Assembly (NCBI RefSeq): GCF_946478835.1
Contig: NZ_CAMLDV010000052.1
Span: 1-20,833, forward strand
Source of the DNA: an uncultured Bdellovibrio sp.
Lineage (GTDB): Bacteria > Bdellovibrionota > Bdellovibrionia > Bdellovibrionales > Bdellovibrionaceae
Length of the DNA stretch: 20,833 nucleotides
Direction: 5' to 3'
This document shows, in pieces, positions 1 through 6,240 of this stretch. Below the pieces are notes generated by a model that was not told where the DNA came from, did no database searches, and saw only the letters and a program-made list of their open reading frames with translations. The stretch's first letter is position 1; every line of letters begins with the position of its first letter. Position numbers and translations under genes: made by a program.

Positions 1-124
1 GAAAGAAAACCAAGAGGGTCGTCGTGTTGTGGACTTGATTGCAAGTGATAAAATCTATATTCGTAAACCGACTTTAAACGATGTGTTTTTAAAGTTGGCT
101 GGTCATCAGTTGAGGGATGAGTAA
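1..124 (+). CDS. ABC transporter ATP-binding protein, C-terminal end (partial)
   Basis: Only the last 40 codons lie in the window, read in the frame starting at base 2 and ending with TAA at 122-124. The tail reads KPTLNDVFLKLAGHQLRDE, which matches the usual ending of ABC-2 family ATPases of the NodI/DrrA/CcmA kind (PTLEDVFLxLTG). The nucleotide-binding motifs lie upstream of the window. The end overlaps the adjoining permease reading frame, so the two would form an exporter made of ATPase plus membrane subunit. The substrate cannot be told from this fragment. The family assignment rests on the C-terminal motif and the permease neighbour. Confidence 0.75.
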   Translation, partial: KENQEGRRVVDLIASDKIYIRKPTLNDVFLKLAGHQLRDE

Positions 125-125
125 T

Positions 126-914
126 ATGAAATTTAAAGATTTCTTCTCTCGTCCGAAAGTCAACAGCGGTGCTTTTCAAGTATGGTCCCGTAACTTTTTG
201 TATTTCAAAAAGACGTGGCTTGTTTCTTTATTCTGGATTGTCTTAGAGCCTGTGATTTACTTGGGTGCTATCGGTTTTGGCTTGGGTGCCTTCGTGAACA
301 ACATGGGCGGCATGTCTTATATCGAGTTTTTCTTTCCAGCGTTGTTATCAACAACGGCTATGATGGTCGCTTTCTTTGAAGGCACTTACGGAAACTACAC
401 GAAACTGACTCATCAAAAAACCTACGCGACAATTATGCTGACTCGTGTGGGCCCCGAGGAAATCGTTGCCGGTGAGCTTTTGTGGGCTGCGAGCAAAGGT
501 TTCTTTGGTGTCATGGGTGTCACTGTTGTGGCTTTGTTTTTCGGACTGATTGATTCTTACAGAATCCTTTTAGCTTTGCCGATTCTGTTTTTGTTATCGG
601 CTCTCTTTTCTTGTATCGGAATGATCTTTACTTCGTTTGCAAGAAACTATGACTCTTTCATTTATTCTACTTCCGGGTTGATTGTTCCGATGAGTCTTTT
701 AAGTGGCACTTATTTCCCACTAGAACAACTGCCCAGTGGTCTACGTTATTTGTCTTATCTATTCCCACTCACGCACGCCGTGGCGGCCGTTCGTGGAGTT
801 CTTCATCACGGGCCGACACTTTTGGTGGGAATGCATGTTCTGATTCTGTTCATTGCAACCTGGATCTGCATGAACGTTTCATTCTTCCGTATTCGCAAAA
901 AACTTTTGAAATAG
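126..914 (+). CDS. ABC-2 type transporter permease (NodJ/DrrB-like)
   Basis: This inner-membrane subunit of an ABC-2 exporter has 262 residues, the normal size for the family. It has about six hydrophobic segments, at roughly residues 32-55, 68-86, 126-141, 147-170, 180-196 and 234-252. The family signature near the C-terminus is clear: SGTYFPLEQLP followed by YLSYLFPLTHAV and a VRG motif at about residues 193-225. The start was chosen at ATG 126 because GAGG at 113-116 then stands nine bases upstream. An in-frame ATG at 117 would have no room for a ribosome site and would add only three residues. It pairs with the ATPase ending at 124. The substrate may be a lipid, polysaccharide or drug, and the sequence does not decide. 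The gene ends one base from the end of the convergent DUF523 gene, and I see no terminator hairpin between them. Confidence 0.9.
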   Translation: MKFKDFFSRPKVNSGAFQVWSRNFLYFKKTWLVSLFWIVLEPVIYLGAIGFGLGAFVNNMGGMSYIEFFFPALLSTTAMMVAFFEGTYGNYTKLTHQKTYATIMLTRVGPEEIVAGELLWAASKGFFGVMGVTVVALFFGLIDSYRILLALPILFLLSALFSCIGMIFTSFARNYDSFIYSTSGLIVPMSLLSGTYFPLEQLPSGLRYLSYLFPLTHAVAAVRGVLHHGPTLLVGMHVLILFIATWICMNVSFFRIRKKLLK

Positions 915-915
915 T

Positions 916-1323
916 TTAGTCAACGACCGTGATTTTAATGCCGTGCTTTTTTAAAAGCTCGGCAAACACACCGTCGCCTTCAGTCAGATTTCCTGAAAAC
1001 GTGCCATCATAGATTTTTCCGTGACCGCACATGGGGGATTTTGATTTTAAAAGAGCTTCCGTAGCGCCACAAAGTTTTGCGATCTGCAAAGCCTCCAGGG
1101 CTCCTTGTTGATACTGAGCTGTCACGTCGTCACCGGACTTCGTGAGAACCTTATCACCAATGCGTTCCGCTGGAGGACGGGGAGTAGAAAGTCCACCCAT
1201 CTGTTCAGGACAGACGGGGATCGCTTCACCGTTGCGAACCATTTCTTCAATGGAAGAGCGTGCTTGTGCTTTGCAATCGTAACGACAGTGAACTCCGGAA
1301 AGGCAGGCAGAAACTATTTTCAT
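916..1323 (-). CDS. DUF523 family protein
   Basis: This small cytoplasmic protein (135 aa) matches the DUF523 family nearly end to end. It opens with VSACLSGVHCRYDCK, then VCPEQMGGLSTPRPPAE, a GDDVT...GA segment, LKSKSPMCGHGKIYDG and FSGNLTEGDGVFAELL. The conserved cysteines (C7, C13, C17, C38 and the one in SPMCG) suggest a metal or iron-sulfur site, but the family has no settled function that I know of. It is the last gene of a four-gene minus-strand operon. Its ATG overlaps the TGA stop of mtgA (ATGA, 1320-1323), so translation is probably coupled. Membership in an envelope operon does not by itself give a function. The family call is confident and the role is unknown. Confidence 0.88.
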   Translation of the reverse strand: MKIVSACLSGVHCRYDCKAQARSSIEEMVRNGEAIPVCPEQMGGLSTPRPPAERIGDKVLTKSGDDVTAQYQQGALEALQIAKLCGATEALLKSKSPMCGHGKIYDGTFSGNLTEGDGVFAELLKKHGIKITVVD

Positions 1324-2135
1324 TCTTCACCTTCTTCCATCTCGGCATTTTCTAGATCTTGCAGTGTCGGAATTTCTTCAGCGGGAGCATTGAGTTCCTC
1401 AGGAGGCGGTTCTGGCTGAAAGAAATAAGCCACTTGAGTCACGGCCACGTCATACTCGTCTTGAGAAATGCGATTGTAGCGATACATATCTTCAACAATG
1501 CGATTCAGACGTGTTTTTGCAAACGGTGTGAGTTCTTTACGATAATAAGATTTCGCATACTTCACAGGATTCGGCAGAACCATCGCAAGGAAAGCACTTT
1601 CAACAACCGAAAGTTCTGCAGGCGTTTTCTTAAAATAATATTTTGCTGCCGCTTTTACACCGTAAACGTCTTTACCGAATTCGACAACGTTGAGGTATCT
1701 CTCCAAAATTTCTTTTTTGGTAAGAGTGTGCTCGATGCGATCTGTGATGATTGCCTCTAGTCCCTTACGAATGAACGTGCGGTCCTTGGTAAGAAACATA
1801 TTTTTTGCAAGCTGTTGAGAAATAGTCGAACCACCGCGCTTAAAAACGCCGGACTCCCAGCCTTCACGCGCATTTTTCTCGATAGCGTCCCAATCAAAAC
1901 CTTTGTGATTCCAGAAATTGGAATCCTCCGTAAGGATGATCGCTTTTTGTAGATTCGAAGAAATCTGTTTTAAAGGGACATAGTTTTTTGAGCCGGGACA
2001 AAGCTCCACTTGATACATACGAGTGACAAGGCAACCTTTAATGTCTTTTTCATTCGGAAGCCAATTCCAAAGAATGGCAACGGCTCCTGCCATTAAAGTG
2101 AATACACCAAGAAAAAAGAAGACGACCTTTTTCAT
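1320..2135 (-). CDS. mtgA: Monofunctional biosynthetic peptidoglycan transglycosylase
   Basis: This glycosyltransferase family 51 enzyme polymerises lipid II into glycan strands on the periplasmic face of the inner membrane. It has 271 residues: a short cytoplasmic start, one membrane anchor at about residues 4-24, then the GT51 domain. GT51 motifs seen are TEDSNFWNHKGFD at 69-81 (catalytic Glu70 by family analogy), GGSTISQQLAKN at 101-112, KKEILERYLN at 140-149 and LSVVESAFLA at 175-184. No transpeptidase domain follows. A proline- and glutamate-rich tail of about 35 residues (from about 237) is an unusual ending, since typical MtgA proteins stop shortly after the catalytic domain. AAGG seven bases upstream overlaps the epimerase stop region and gives a ribosome site. 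It sits between an SDR epimerase and a DUF523 gene, in one operon with a PAP2 phosphatase. Confidence 0.93.
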   Translation of the reverse strand: MKKVVFFFLGVFTLMAGAVAILWNWLPNEKDIKGCLVTRMYQVELCPGSKNYVPLKQISSNLQKAIILTEDSNFWNHKGFDWDAIEKNAREGWESGVFKRGGSTISQQLAKNMFLTKDRTFIRKGLEAIITDRIEHTLTKKEILERYLNVVEFGKDVYGVKAAAKYYFKKTPAELSVVESAFLAMVLPNPVKYAKSYYRKELTPFAKTRLNRIVEDMYRYNRISQDEYDVAVTQVAYFFQPEPPPEELNAPAEEIPTLQDLENAEMEEGEE

Positions 2136-2142
2136 TCAGACC

Positions 2143-3129
2143 TTACGAAAGCAAACCTTGATCTTTCATCCACTGCACACTGTTGTGAATGGCTTCGCGG
2201 GCAGGACGAGGTTTGAAATCAAGTTCACTTTGCGCTTTGCTAGAATCAAACCAATGATACATCGTCGCAGTGTAGGCATTTTCACGGCTTAAAGGTCCTT
2301 TAAGACCCATCTTTTCCATGAAATCACCTACGGCACCCACAGCGTGAAGAAGACCATCAGGAAGTAAATGTGAAGGAGCTTTTACCCCAGCCTCTGCAGC
2401 GATCATAGAGAAAAGATCTTTGATAAGAATATTTTCACCCGAAAGAATGTATCTTTCACCTTTGCGACCTTTTTTCCAGGCGCTAAGAATGCCTTCTACG
2501 ACGTCTTCCACGGCAACAACATTTACGCCACCTGAAGTGTAGAATTTGAGTTTTCCTTGAGCGACCTTGAGCTGCATTTTACGACTGCCTTTTTTAGCAT
2601 CGCCTGCGCCATAGATCGTTGAAGGGTTTAGCATAACGGCGTTGATCTCACCTTTATCACAAGCCGCTTTCACGATTTGTTCGGCCTGATGTTTGGTTTC
2701 AAAATAACCAAGATTCAAGTCAGCGACATTGTAAGTGGATTCTTCGTTAAGGATATCATTTGGTGTGTAACCGGCACCGATTGCAACGACAGAGGAAAGA
2801 TAAACCAGCCGACGCACTTTGTGCTCGCGACAGACCGAAACCACATTCGCCGTTCCCTGAACATTTACTTTATCCATCATCGCGCGCTGAGATTTTTTAT
2901 ATGCGATGACTCCAGCCAAATGAAAAACAGTATCGACACCTTTAAAGGCTTCAAGAAGAGAATGAATATCTGTTACATCTCCGTGAACATACTTGCAGTT
3001 AACACCTTCTAATTCGGAGATATCACTTTTAGGACGAACCAAGGCGTAAACATTGTGACCTTCATTCACAAGTGCTTTCGTAACCCAGCTTCCTAAAAAA
3101 CCATTGGCGCCAGTGACAAGAATTTTCAT
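2143..3129 (-). CDS. NAD(P)-dependent epimerase/reductase, extended SDR family
   Basis: This 328-residue Rossmann-fold enzyme has the extended SDR pattern. The nucleotide-binding glycine motif TGANGFLG is at 6-13, followed by an acidic turn VHGDVTD at 48-54, VFHLAG at 68-73, YLSSVVAIG at 110-118 and the catalytic pair Tyr142/Lys146 in GYFETKHQAE. NPSTIYG downstream is typical of substrate binding in this group. The closest groups I can name are dihydroflavonol-reductase-like and HpnA-type nucleotide-sugar epimerases, and the exact substrate is not visible. Its ATG overlaps the PAP2 stop as ATGA (3126-3129), and mtgA starts seven bases after its own stop. This points to one envelope-related operon, with a lipid or sugar substrate more likely than a central metabolite. 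Confidence 0.88.
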   Translation of the reverse strand: MKILVTGANGFLGSWVTKALVNEGHNVYALVRPKSDISELEGVNCKYVHGDVTDIHSLLEAFKGVDTVFHLAGVIAYKKSQRAMMDKVNVQGTANVVSVCREHKVRRLVYLSSVVAIGAGYTPNDILNEESTYNVADLNLGYFETKHQAEQIVKAACDKGEINAVMLNPSTIYGAGDAKKGSRKMQLKVAQGKLKFYTSGGVNVVAVEDVVEGILSAWKKGRKGERYILSGENILIKDLFSMIAAEAGVKAPSHLLPDGLLHAVGAVGDFMEKMGLKGPLSRENAYTATMYHWFDSSKAQSELDFKPRPAREAIHNSVQWMKDQGLLS

Positions 3130-3710
3130 GGTGTGACAGTCCCTTCTGAATCAAGTCGAAGAAGCAATTTTTGGCAGAGACGAGAAAATAAAAGTCCAAA
3201 GAGACAACCCAAAAGACCGCCACAAATGACGTCTGTTGGAAAATGCACACCATTGTAAACGCGACTGTATGCCACCAATGTTGCCACCGTATAAAGTGGT
3301 ACAGAGGCCGGAGGAAAAATCGCGCTTGTGAAACTAGCAAATGTGAACATATTGGTGGCGTGATTGGAAACAAAGCTAAATCCGCCAAAAGGAGCGCGCA
3401 CCTGAACCGTCAGTCCTTGAGTTTCCGCTGGCCGCGGTCGCTGCACGGTTTTCTTAAGAGCCCAGTTGCCAAAACCATCAGAAGCTCCAACGGCAAGAAC
3501 GCAGAAGAAAAAAATCACGAGCCCTTTTTTAAGTCCACGGCGCCAAATGAAAATGGCAAGGATCAGTGGCACCATCACGGTTTTAAAAAACGGCGTTTTG
3601 TGAAGATCCGTGATGAATGGAAAAAACTGATCGGCCCAAGCCGCAGTCCACTGAGTATTCACCAATACAAAAAGGCTCTTATCGAGGTTCAAGATAAAAT
3701 CGAGCATCAT
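3126..3710 (-). CDS. PAP2 superfamily membrane phosphatase
   Basis: This integral membrane phosphatase (194 aa) carries all three parts of the PAP2 signature. They are K86-x6-R93-P94 (KKTVQRPRP), S115-N116-H117 in place of the usual PSGH centre, and S149-R150-x5-H156-x3-D160 (SRVYNGVHFPTD). About five hydrophobic segments surround these motifs. Family members remove phosphate from undecaprenyl diphosphate, phosphatidic acid, phosphatidylglycerophosphate or lipid A. The mtgA gene in the same operon makes undecaprenyl diphosphate recycling a sensible guess, but this is inference. The start is ATG 3710, with a second ATG directly after it at 3707 that may be the one used. It is the first gene of the minus-strand operon and is divergent from motA. 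Confidence 0.9.
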   Translation of the reverse strand: MMLDFILNLDKSLFVLVNTQWTAAWADQFFPFITDLHKTPFFKTVMVPLILAIFIWRRGLKKGLVIFFFCVLAVGASDGFGNWALKKTVQRPRPAETQGLTVQVRAPFGGFSFVSNHATNMFTFASFTSAIFPPASVPLYTVATLVAYSRVYNGVHFPTDVICGGLLGCLFGLLFSRLCQKLLLRLDSEGTVTP

Positions 3711-3721
3711 GACGACTTTAC

Positions 3722-3750
3722 CCTAGTTTTTCGCTCGCAAAAAGTCTAGG
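3722..3750. promoter_or_regulatory. Imperfect dyad between PAP2 operon and motA
   Basis: CCTAG at 3722-3726 and CTAGG at 3746-3750 flank a second inverted pair, TTTTT at 3727-3731 and AAAAA at 3739-3743, with two unpaired bases (GT) on the right side. The dyad lies in the short divergent spacer between the PAP2 start (3710) and motA (3803). It could be an operator shared by the two divergent units. It is A/T-rich and short, so chance is not excluded. Confidence 0.3.
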
Positions 3751-3752
3751 TC

Positions 3753-3780
3753 TTCATGAGGTCCAAGTGTCTTGTATAGT
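3753..3780 (+). promoter_or_regulatory. Candidate promoter for motA-motB
   Basis: TATAGT at 3775-3780 matches five of six positions of a housekeeping -10 box. The best -35 partner, TTCATG at 3753-3758 with a 16-base spacer, is poor. Transcription would begin near 3787, leaving a leader of only about 16 bases with no obvious ribosome site before ATG 3803. I see no flagellar sigma-28 type site (TAAA, about 15 bases, GCCGATAA) in this spacer. Confidence 0.3.
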
Positions 3781-3802
3781 TCACTGTGGCAATATTCTAA
3801 AC

Positions 3803-4555
3803 ATGGATAAAGCAACATGGTTAGGCCTGCTCGTAGGCTTCGGTGGGATTTTGCTCGGAAACCTTCTCGAAGGCGGGCACATGAGTTCGCTCATGCAACT
3901 GACGGCATTCATTATCGTTCTTGCGGGAACCATTGGAGCCGTGATGGTTTCAAGTTCAGAAAAAGATCTTAAGACAGGTCTTAATCTCGCAAAAAAAGCA
4001 TTTCAAAAAGAAGAAAGCGACGCCAAAAAACGCATTCAGGAAATCGTGGACTGCGCACGTATTGCTAAAAAAGAATCTCTTCTTTCTTTAGAAACACGCA
4101 TCAACCGCATTGAAGACCCGCTTTTTAAAGGAGTTCTCAGAAATATTGTGGACGGTGTTGAGGCTGACACGATCCGTGACATTTTTGAAACACGCATTGA
4201 AACCGAAGAAGAAGAAATGCTCGCGGGAGCAAAAATTTGGACTGATGCTGGAGGTTTTGCTCCCACGATTGGAATTATCGGTGCTGTTCTTGGGTTGATC
4301 CATGTCATGGGGAATTTGACCGACACCAGCAAGCTCGGAGGCGGAATCGCAGTCGCCTTTGTTGCAACCGTGTATGGTGTGAGCTCTGCCAATCTTTTGT
4401 TTTTACCTTTGGGAAATAAACTGAAAAGAAAAGTGCAGTCCTTATCCCGGGAAAAACATATGGTTCTTGAAGGCGGACTTCTTATCGCCAGCGGAATGAA
4501 TCCCGTTGTTCTTGAGCAAAAGCTTTTTGCTTTTTTAAATGAAGAGCAGAAGTAG
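3803..4555 (+). CDS. motA: Flagellar motor stator protein MotA (PomA type)
   Basis: This inner-membrane stator subunit forms the ion channel with MotB and pushes on the flagellar rotor. It has 250 residues from ATG 3803. Four membrane segments are visible at about 5-22, 31-48, 149-169 and 182-203. The cytoplasmic loop between segments 2 and 3 is highly charged and helical, as expected for the rotor contact. The segment 3-4 signature is clear: GGFAPTIGIIGAVLGLIHVM, with the conserved Pro154, then GGGIAVAFVATVYGVSSANL. A GTG at 3767 in the same frame would add 12 residues unlike the family, so I reject it. motB follows 11 bases after the stop. Whether the ion is H+ or Na+ cannot be decided with confidence from sequence alone. 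Confidence 0.95.
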   Translation: MDKATWLGLLVGFGGILLGNLLEGGHMSSLMQLTAFIIVLAGTIGAVMVSSSEKDLKTGLNLAKKAFQKEESDAKKRIQEIVDCARIAKKESLLSLETRINRIEDPLFKGVLRNIVDGVEADTIRDIFETRIETEEEEMLAGAKIWTDAGGFAPTIGIIGAVLGLIHVMGNLTDTSKLGGGIAVAFVATVYGVSSANLLFLPLGNKLKRKVQSLSREKHMVLEGGLLIASGMNPVVLEQKLFAFLNEEQK

Positions 4556-4566
4556 GTCTGAGCTTT

Positions 4567-5313
4567 ATGGCAAGAAGACACAAAAAACATGAAGAGCACG
4601 AAAATCATGAAAGGTGGCTGGTTTCCTATGCCGATTTCATTACGTTGCTTTTTGCGTTTTTCGTGGTGATGTATGCCACATCCAATGCCAACGAAGAAAA
4701 ACAAAAAGAATTTGAAGACTCCATCAAATTAAATCTGCACTTAGTGGGTAACGGTTCGAATTCGAATGGCAACGCTATTGAAGACGCGATTGCGGAACTT
4801 GTTATGCCTGTTGGAAACTATCCGCGCAAAGGTGGTCCTCAAGAAGTGGAAGACTTTGTGGAAAGATCTCTGGATAAGTCGATGGAAGGTGATCAAAAAA
4901 AGCAGGCGATTCAGGATATCTATCATGATTCTGTCGGCGTTCGCATAGCCTTAGCTGCATCCACATTTTTCCCCGAAGGCTCCGCAAAATTAAAAATGTC
5001 AGCGCTAACTTCGTTAGACAAAGTCGCTGACGTTCTAAAGACGAATAAAAAAAGAATTATCATTGAAGGTCACACGGATGACATTCCTATCGTAGGACAG
5101 CTTTTTCCAAGTAACTGGGAGCTTGCTGGAGGAAGAGCCACCGCAGTAGTCCGTTACTTTGTGAAATATCACAACCTCGATCCAAAACGCTTCGTCGCAA
5201 TTTCTTACGGAGATCAAAAGCCGATCGTGCCTAATGATAACGATGACCATCGTGCGATGAACCGTCGTATTGAGATCTTTATTATCACCGACGACAAGAA
5301 AGTCGATATCTAA
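4567..5313 (+). CDS. motB: Flagellar motor stator protein MotB
   Basis: This partner of MotA anchors the stator to peptidoglycan. It has 248 residues, with a basic, His-rich N-terminus (RRHKKHEEHENHE) and a single membrane segment at about 19-38. That segment contains the ion-carrying Asp23 in SYADFITLLFAFF. A plug/linker region runs from about 40 to 125, and a C-terminal OmpA/Pal-like domain from about 125 to 240. The peptidoglycan-binding landmarks are TFFPEGSAKL at 133-142, IIIEGHTDD at 164-172, NWELAGGRA at 183-191 and NRRIEIFI at 232-239. It is complete. It follows motA closely and is followed at once by a hairpin with a T-run, so motA-motB is a two-gene unit. Confidence 0.95.
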   Translation: MARRHKKHEEHENHERWLVSYADFITLLFAFFVVMYATSNANEEKQKEFEDSIKLNLHLVGNGSNSNGNAIEDAIAELVMPVGNYPRKGGPQEVEDFVERSLDKSMEGDQKKQAIQDIYHDSVGVRIALAASTFFPEGSAKLKMSALTSLDKVADVLKTNKKRIIIEGHTDDIPIVGQLFPSNWELAGGRATAVVRYFVKYHNLDPKRFVAISYGDQKPIVPNDNDDHRAMNRRIEIFIITDDKKVDI

Positions 5314-5335
5314 AAAAGGTACCAGGTGCCTTTTT
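5313..5335 (+). terminator. Rho-independent terminator after motB
   Basis: AAAAAGG at 5313-5319 pairs with CCTTTTT at 5329-5335. A U-G and an A-U pair extend the stem inward around a CCAGG loop. The stem ends in a T-run on the plus strand and in an equal T-run on the minus strand, so it may work both ways. It begins on the last base of the motB stop codon. Confidence 0.65.
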
Positions 5336-5342
5336 CCCAACG

Positions 5343-5371
5343 AAAAAAGCCGAGACTTTGTGGGCCTCGGC
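5343..5371 (-). terminator. Rho-independent terminator of the 234-aa exported protein gene
   Basis: On the minus strand, GCCGAG (5371-5366) pairs with CTCGGC (5354-5349) and is followed by six T residues (5348-5343). It stands about 37 bases past the stop codon of the convergent gene, in the right orientation. It lies back to back with the motB terminator. Confidence 0.75.
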
Positions 5372-5407
5372 GTTTCGGCAATAAAGGAAATATTTATTAC
5401 GGAGAGA

Positions 5408-6112
5408 CTATACGCATTCTTTGAGTTTCTTCACGATCTCAAGAGCTTTTGTACGGTCTACTTTTTTCACTTCCATGATCGCGTCTACGAAAGCTTCTTC
5501 AGAAGAACCTTTTTTTCCAGACTCAAGAATCGCGTCGTGGCGCTCGATGATTTGTGTGTAAGAGTCGCGCTCAGCTTTAGAGAAGCTTGTTAAAATTGTT
5601 TCTGGCAAAGACTCTAATTTGTTAAGAGCCGCCGTTACTTCAGCCATTTCAGTCGTGTTCAACTCTTTTGAAGATGTGCGGGCACCCGTCAAAGAAGAGT
5701 TAGCGATCAACTTTGCAGTTGCTGTCGCCGCGTTGCTGATAGATTGACCTTCAGCTGCGTCACTCTTAGAAATTTCTGTCGCCATCTTTTTAGCTGCAAC
5801 GATTGTTGCCAAGCTATCAAGGCGTTGAGTTGATTTAGTTGTATCGGCTTTTAAAGCCATTGAAAGGGCATTGTTTTTACCGGAAGAAAGTTGAAGCTCA
5901 TTGATGATTTTATCTTGAGCCATTTTAACTTGCTGTGCGCTCAAACCTTTTGAAGTCATTCCTTTACCGAATGCAGATTCTTTGATTTGTTTTGAATATT
6001 CAACCAAAGCCTCACGAGCTGACTTTACGCCACCTACTGGGGCCGCGTGTGCTGGTGAGAAGGCCATTGCCATGGTCAATGCTGCCATTCCGATCATCAA
6101 TTGCTTTTTCAT
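5408..6112 (-). CDS. Exported protein of unknown function, Ala/Ser/Lys-rich, helical
   Basis: I do not recognise a family. The protein has 234 residues and begins with a clean signal peptide: MKK, a hydrophobic core, and a likely AHA cleavage site at about residue 23. The mature part is rich in Ala, Ser, Lys, Thr and Glu and looks almost wholly alpha-helical, with no membrane segment. Its only cysteine is the next-to-last residue (Cys233, ending KECV). The start is ATG 6112, with an excellent ribosome site (AAGGGAG). A longer frame back to 6175 would put 21 residues in front of the signal peptide and is rejected. It has its own candidate promoter, a structured leader and a good terminator, so it looks like a single-gene transcript made to be strongly expressed. 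It probably works in the periplasm or at the envelope. Confidence 0.8.
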   Translation of the reverse strand: MKKQLMIGMAALTMAMAFSPAHAAPVGGVKSAREALVEYSKQIKESAFGKGMTSKGLSAQQVKMAQDKIINELQLSSGKNNALSMALKADTTKSTQRLDSLATIVAAKKMATEISKSDAAEGQSISNAATATAKLIANSSLTGARTSSKELNTTEMAEVTAALNKLESLPETILTSFSKAERDSYTQIIERHDAILESGKKGSSEEAFVDAIMEVKKVDRTKALEIVKKLKECV

Positions 6113-6147
6113 ACTCTCTCCCTTATTACCTGTTAATTTTTTGTACG

Positions 6148-6189
6148 AGGCACTCCAATTTTTGGGACTCTCCAATCCCGGAAGTGCCT
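6148..6189 (-). promoter_or_regulatory. 5'-leader stem-loop of the 234-aa exported protein gene
   Basis: On the minus strand, AGGCACT (6189-6183), then one bulged T and CC, pairs with GG-AGTGCCT (6156-6148). A smaller hairpin, GGGA/TCCC, forms inside. The outer stem starts almost exactly where transcription should begin if the promoter at 6197-6226 is right. This would place a hairpin at the very 5' end of the messenger RNA, a known way to protect mRNA from decay (as in the ompA leader). Confidence 0.5.
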
Positions 6190-6196
6190 AGTTTTA

Positions 6197-6226
6197 TTTA
6201 AAAGTTTCAAATATCTTAAGTATCAA
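6197..6226 (-). promoter_or_regulatory. Candidate promoter of the 234-aa exported protein gene
   Basis: On the minus strand, TTGATA at 6226-6221 (five of six matches to a -35 box) is followed after 18 bases by TTTAAA at 6202-6197 (four of six to a -10 box), in an A/T-rich stretch. The predicted start of transcription falls near 6190, at the foot of the leader hairpin, leaving a leader of about 77 bases. Confidence 0.45.
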
Positions 6227-6240
6227 ATCCCGTACCAAAC

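Noticed and set aside
3243..3749. Long plus-strand open frame (168 codons) opposite the PAP2 gene
   Set aside because: It is antisense to a gene with a full PAP2 signature, and its translation is rich in Arg/Lys/His with no domain.
3767..3802. GTG start for motA, 12 codons upstream
   Set aside because: The added residues (including two Cys) do not match MotA proteins, and ATG 3803 opens directly on the first membrane segment.
4036..4704. Minus-strand open frame (222 codons) opposite motA/motB
   Set aside because: It is a shadow of two certain genes, of low complexity with many Ser/Pro/Ile, and lacks a ribosome site.
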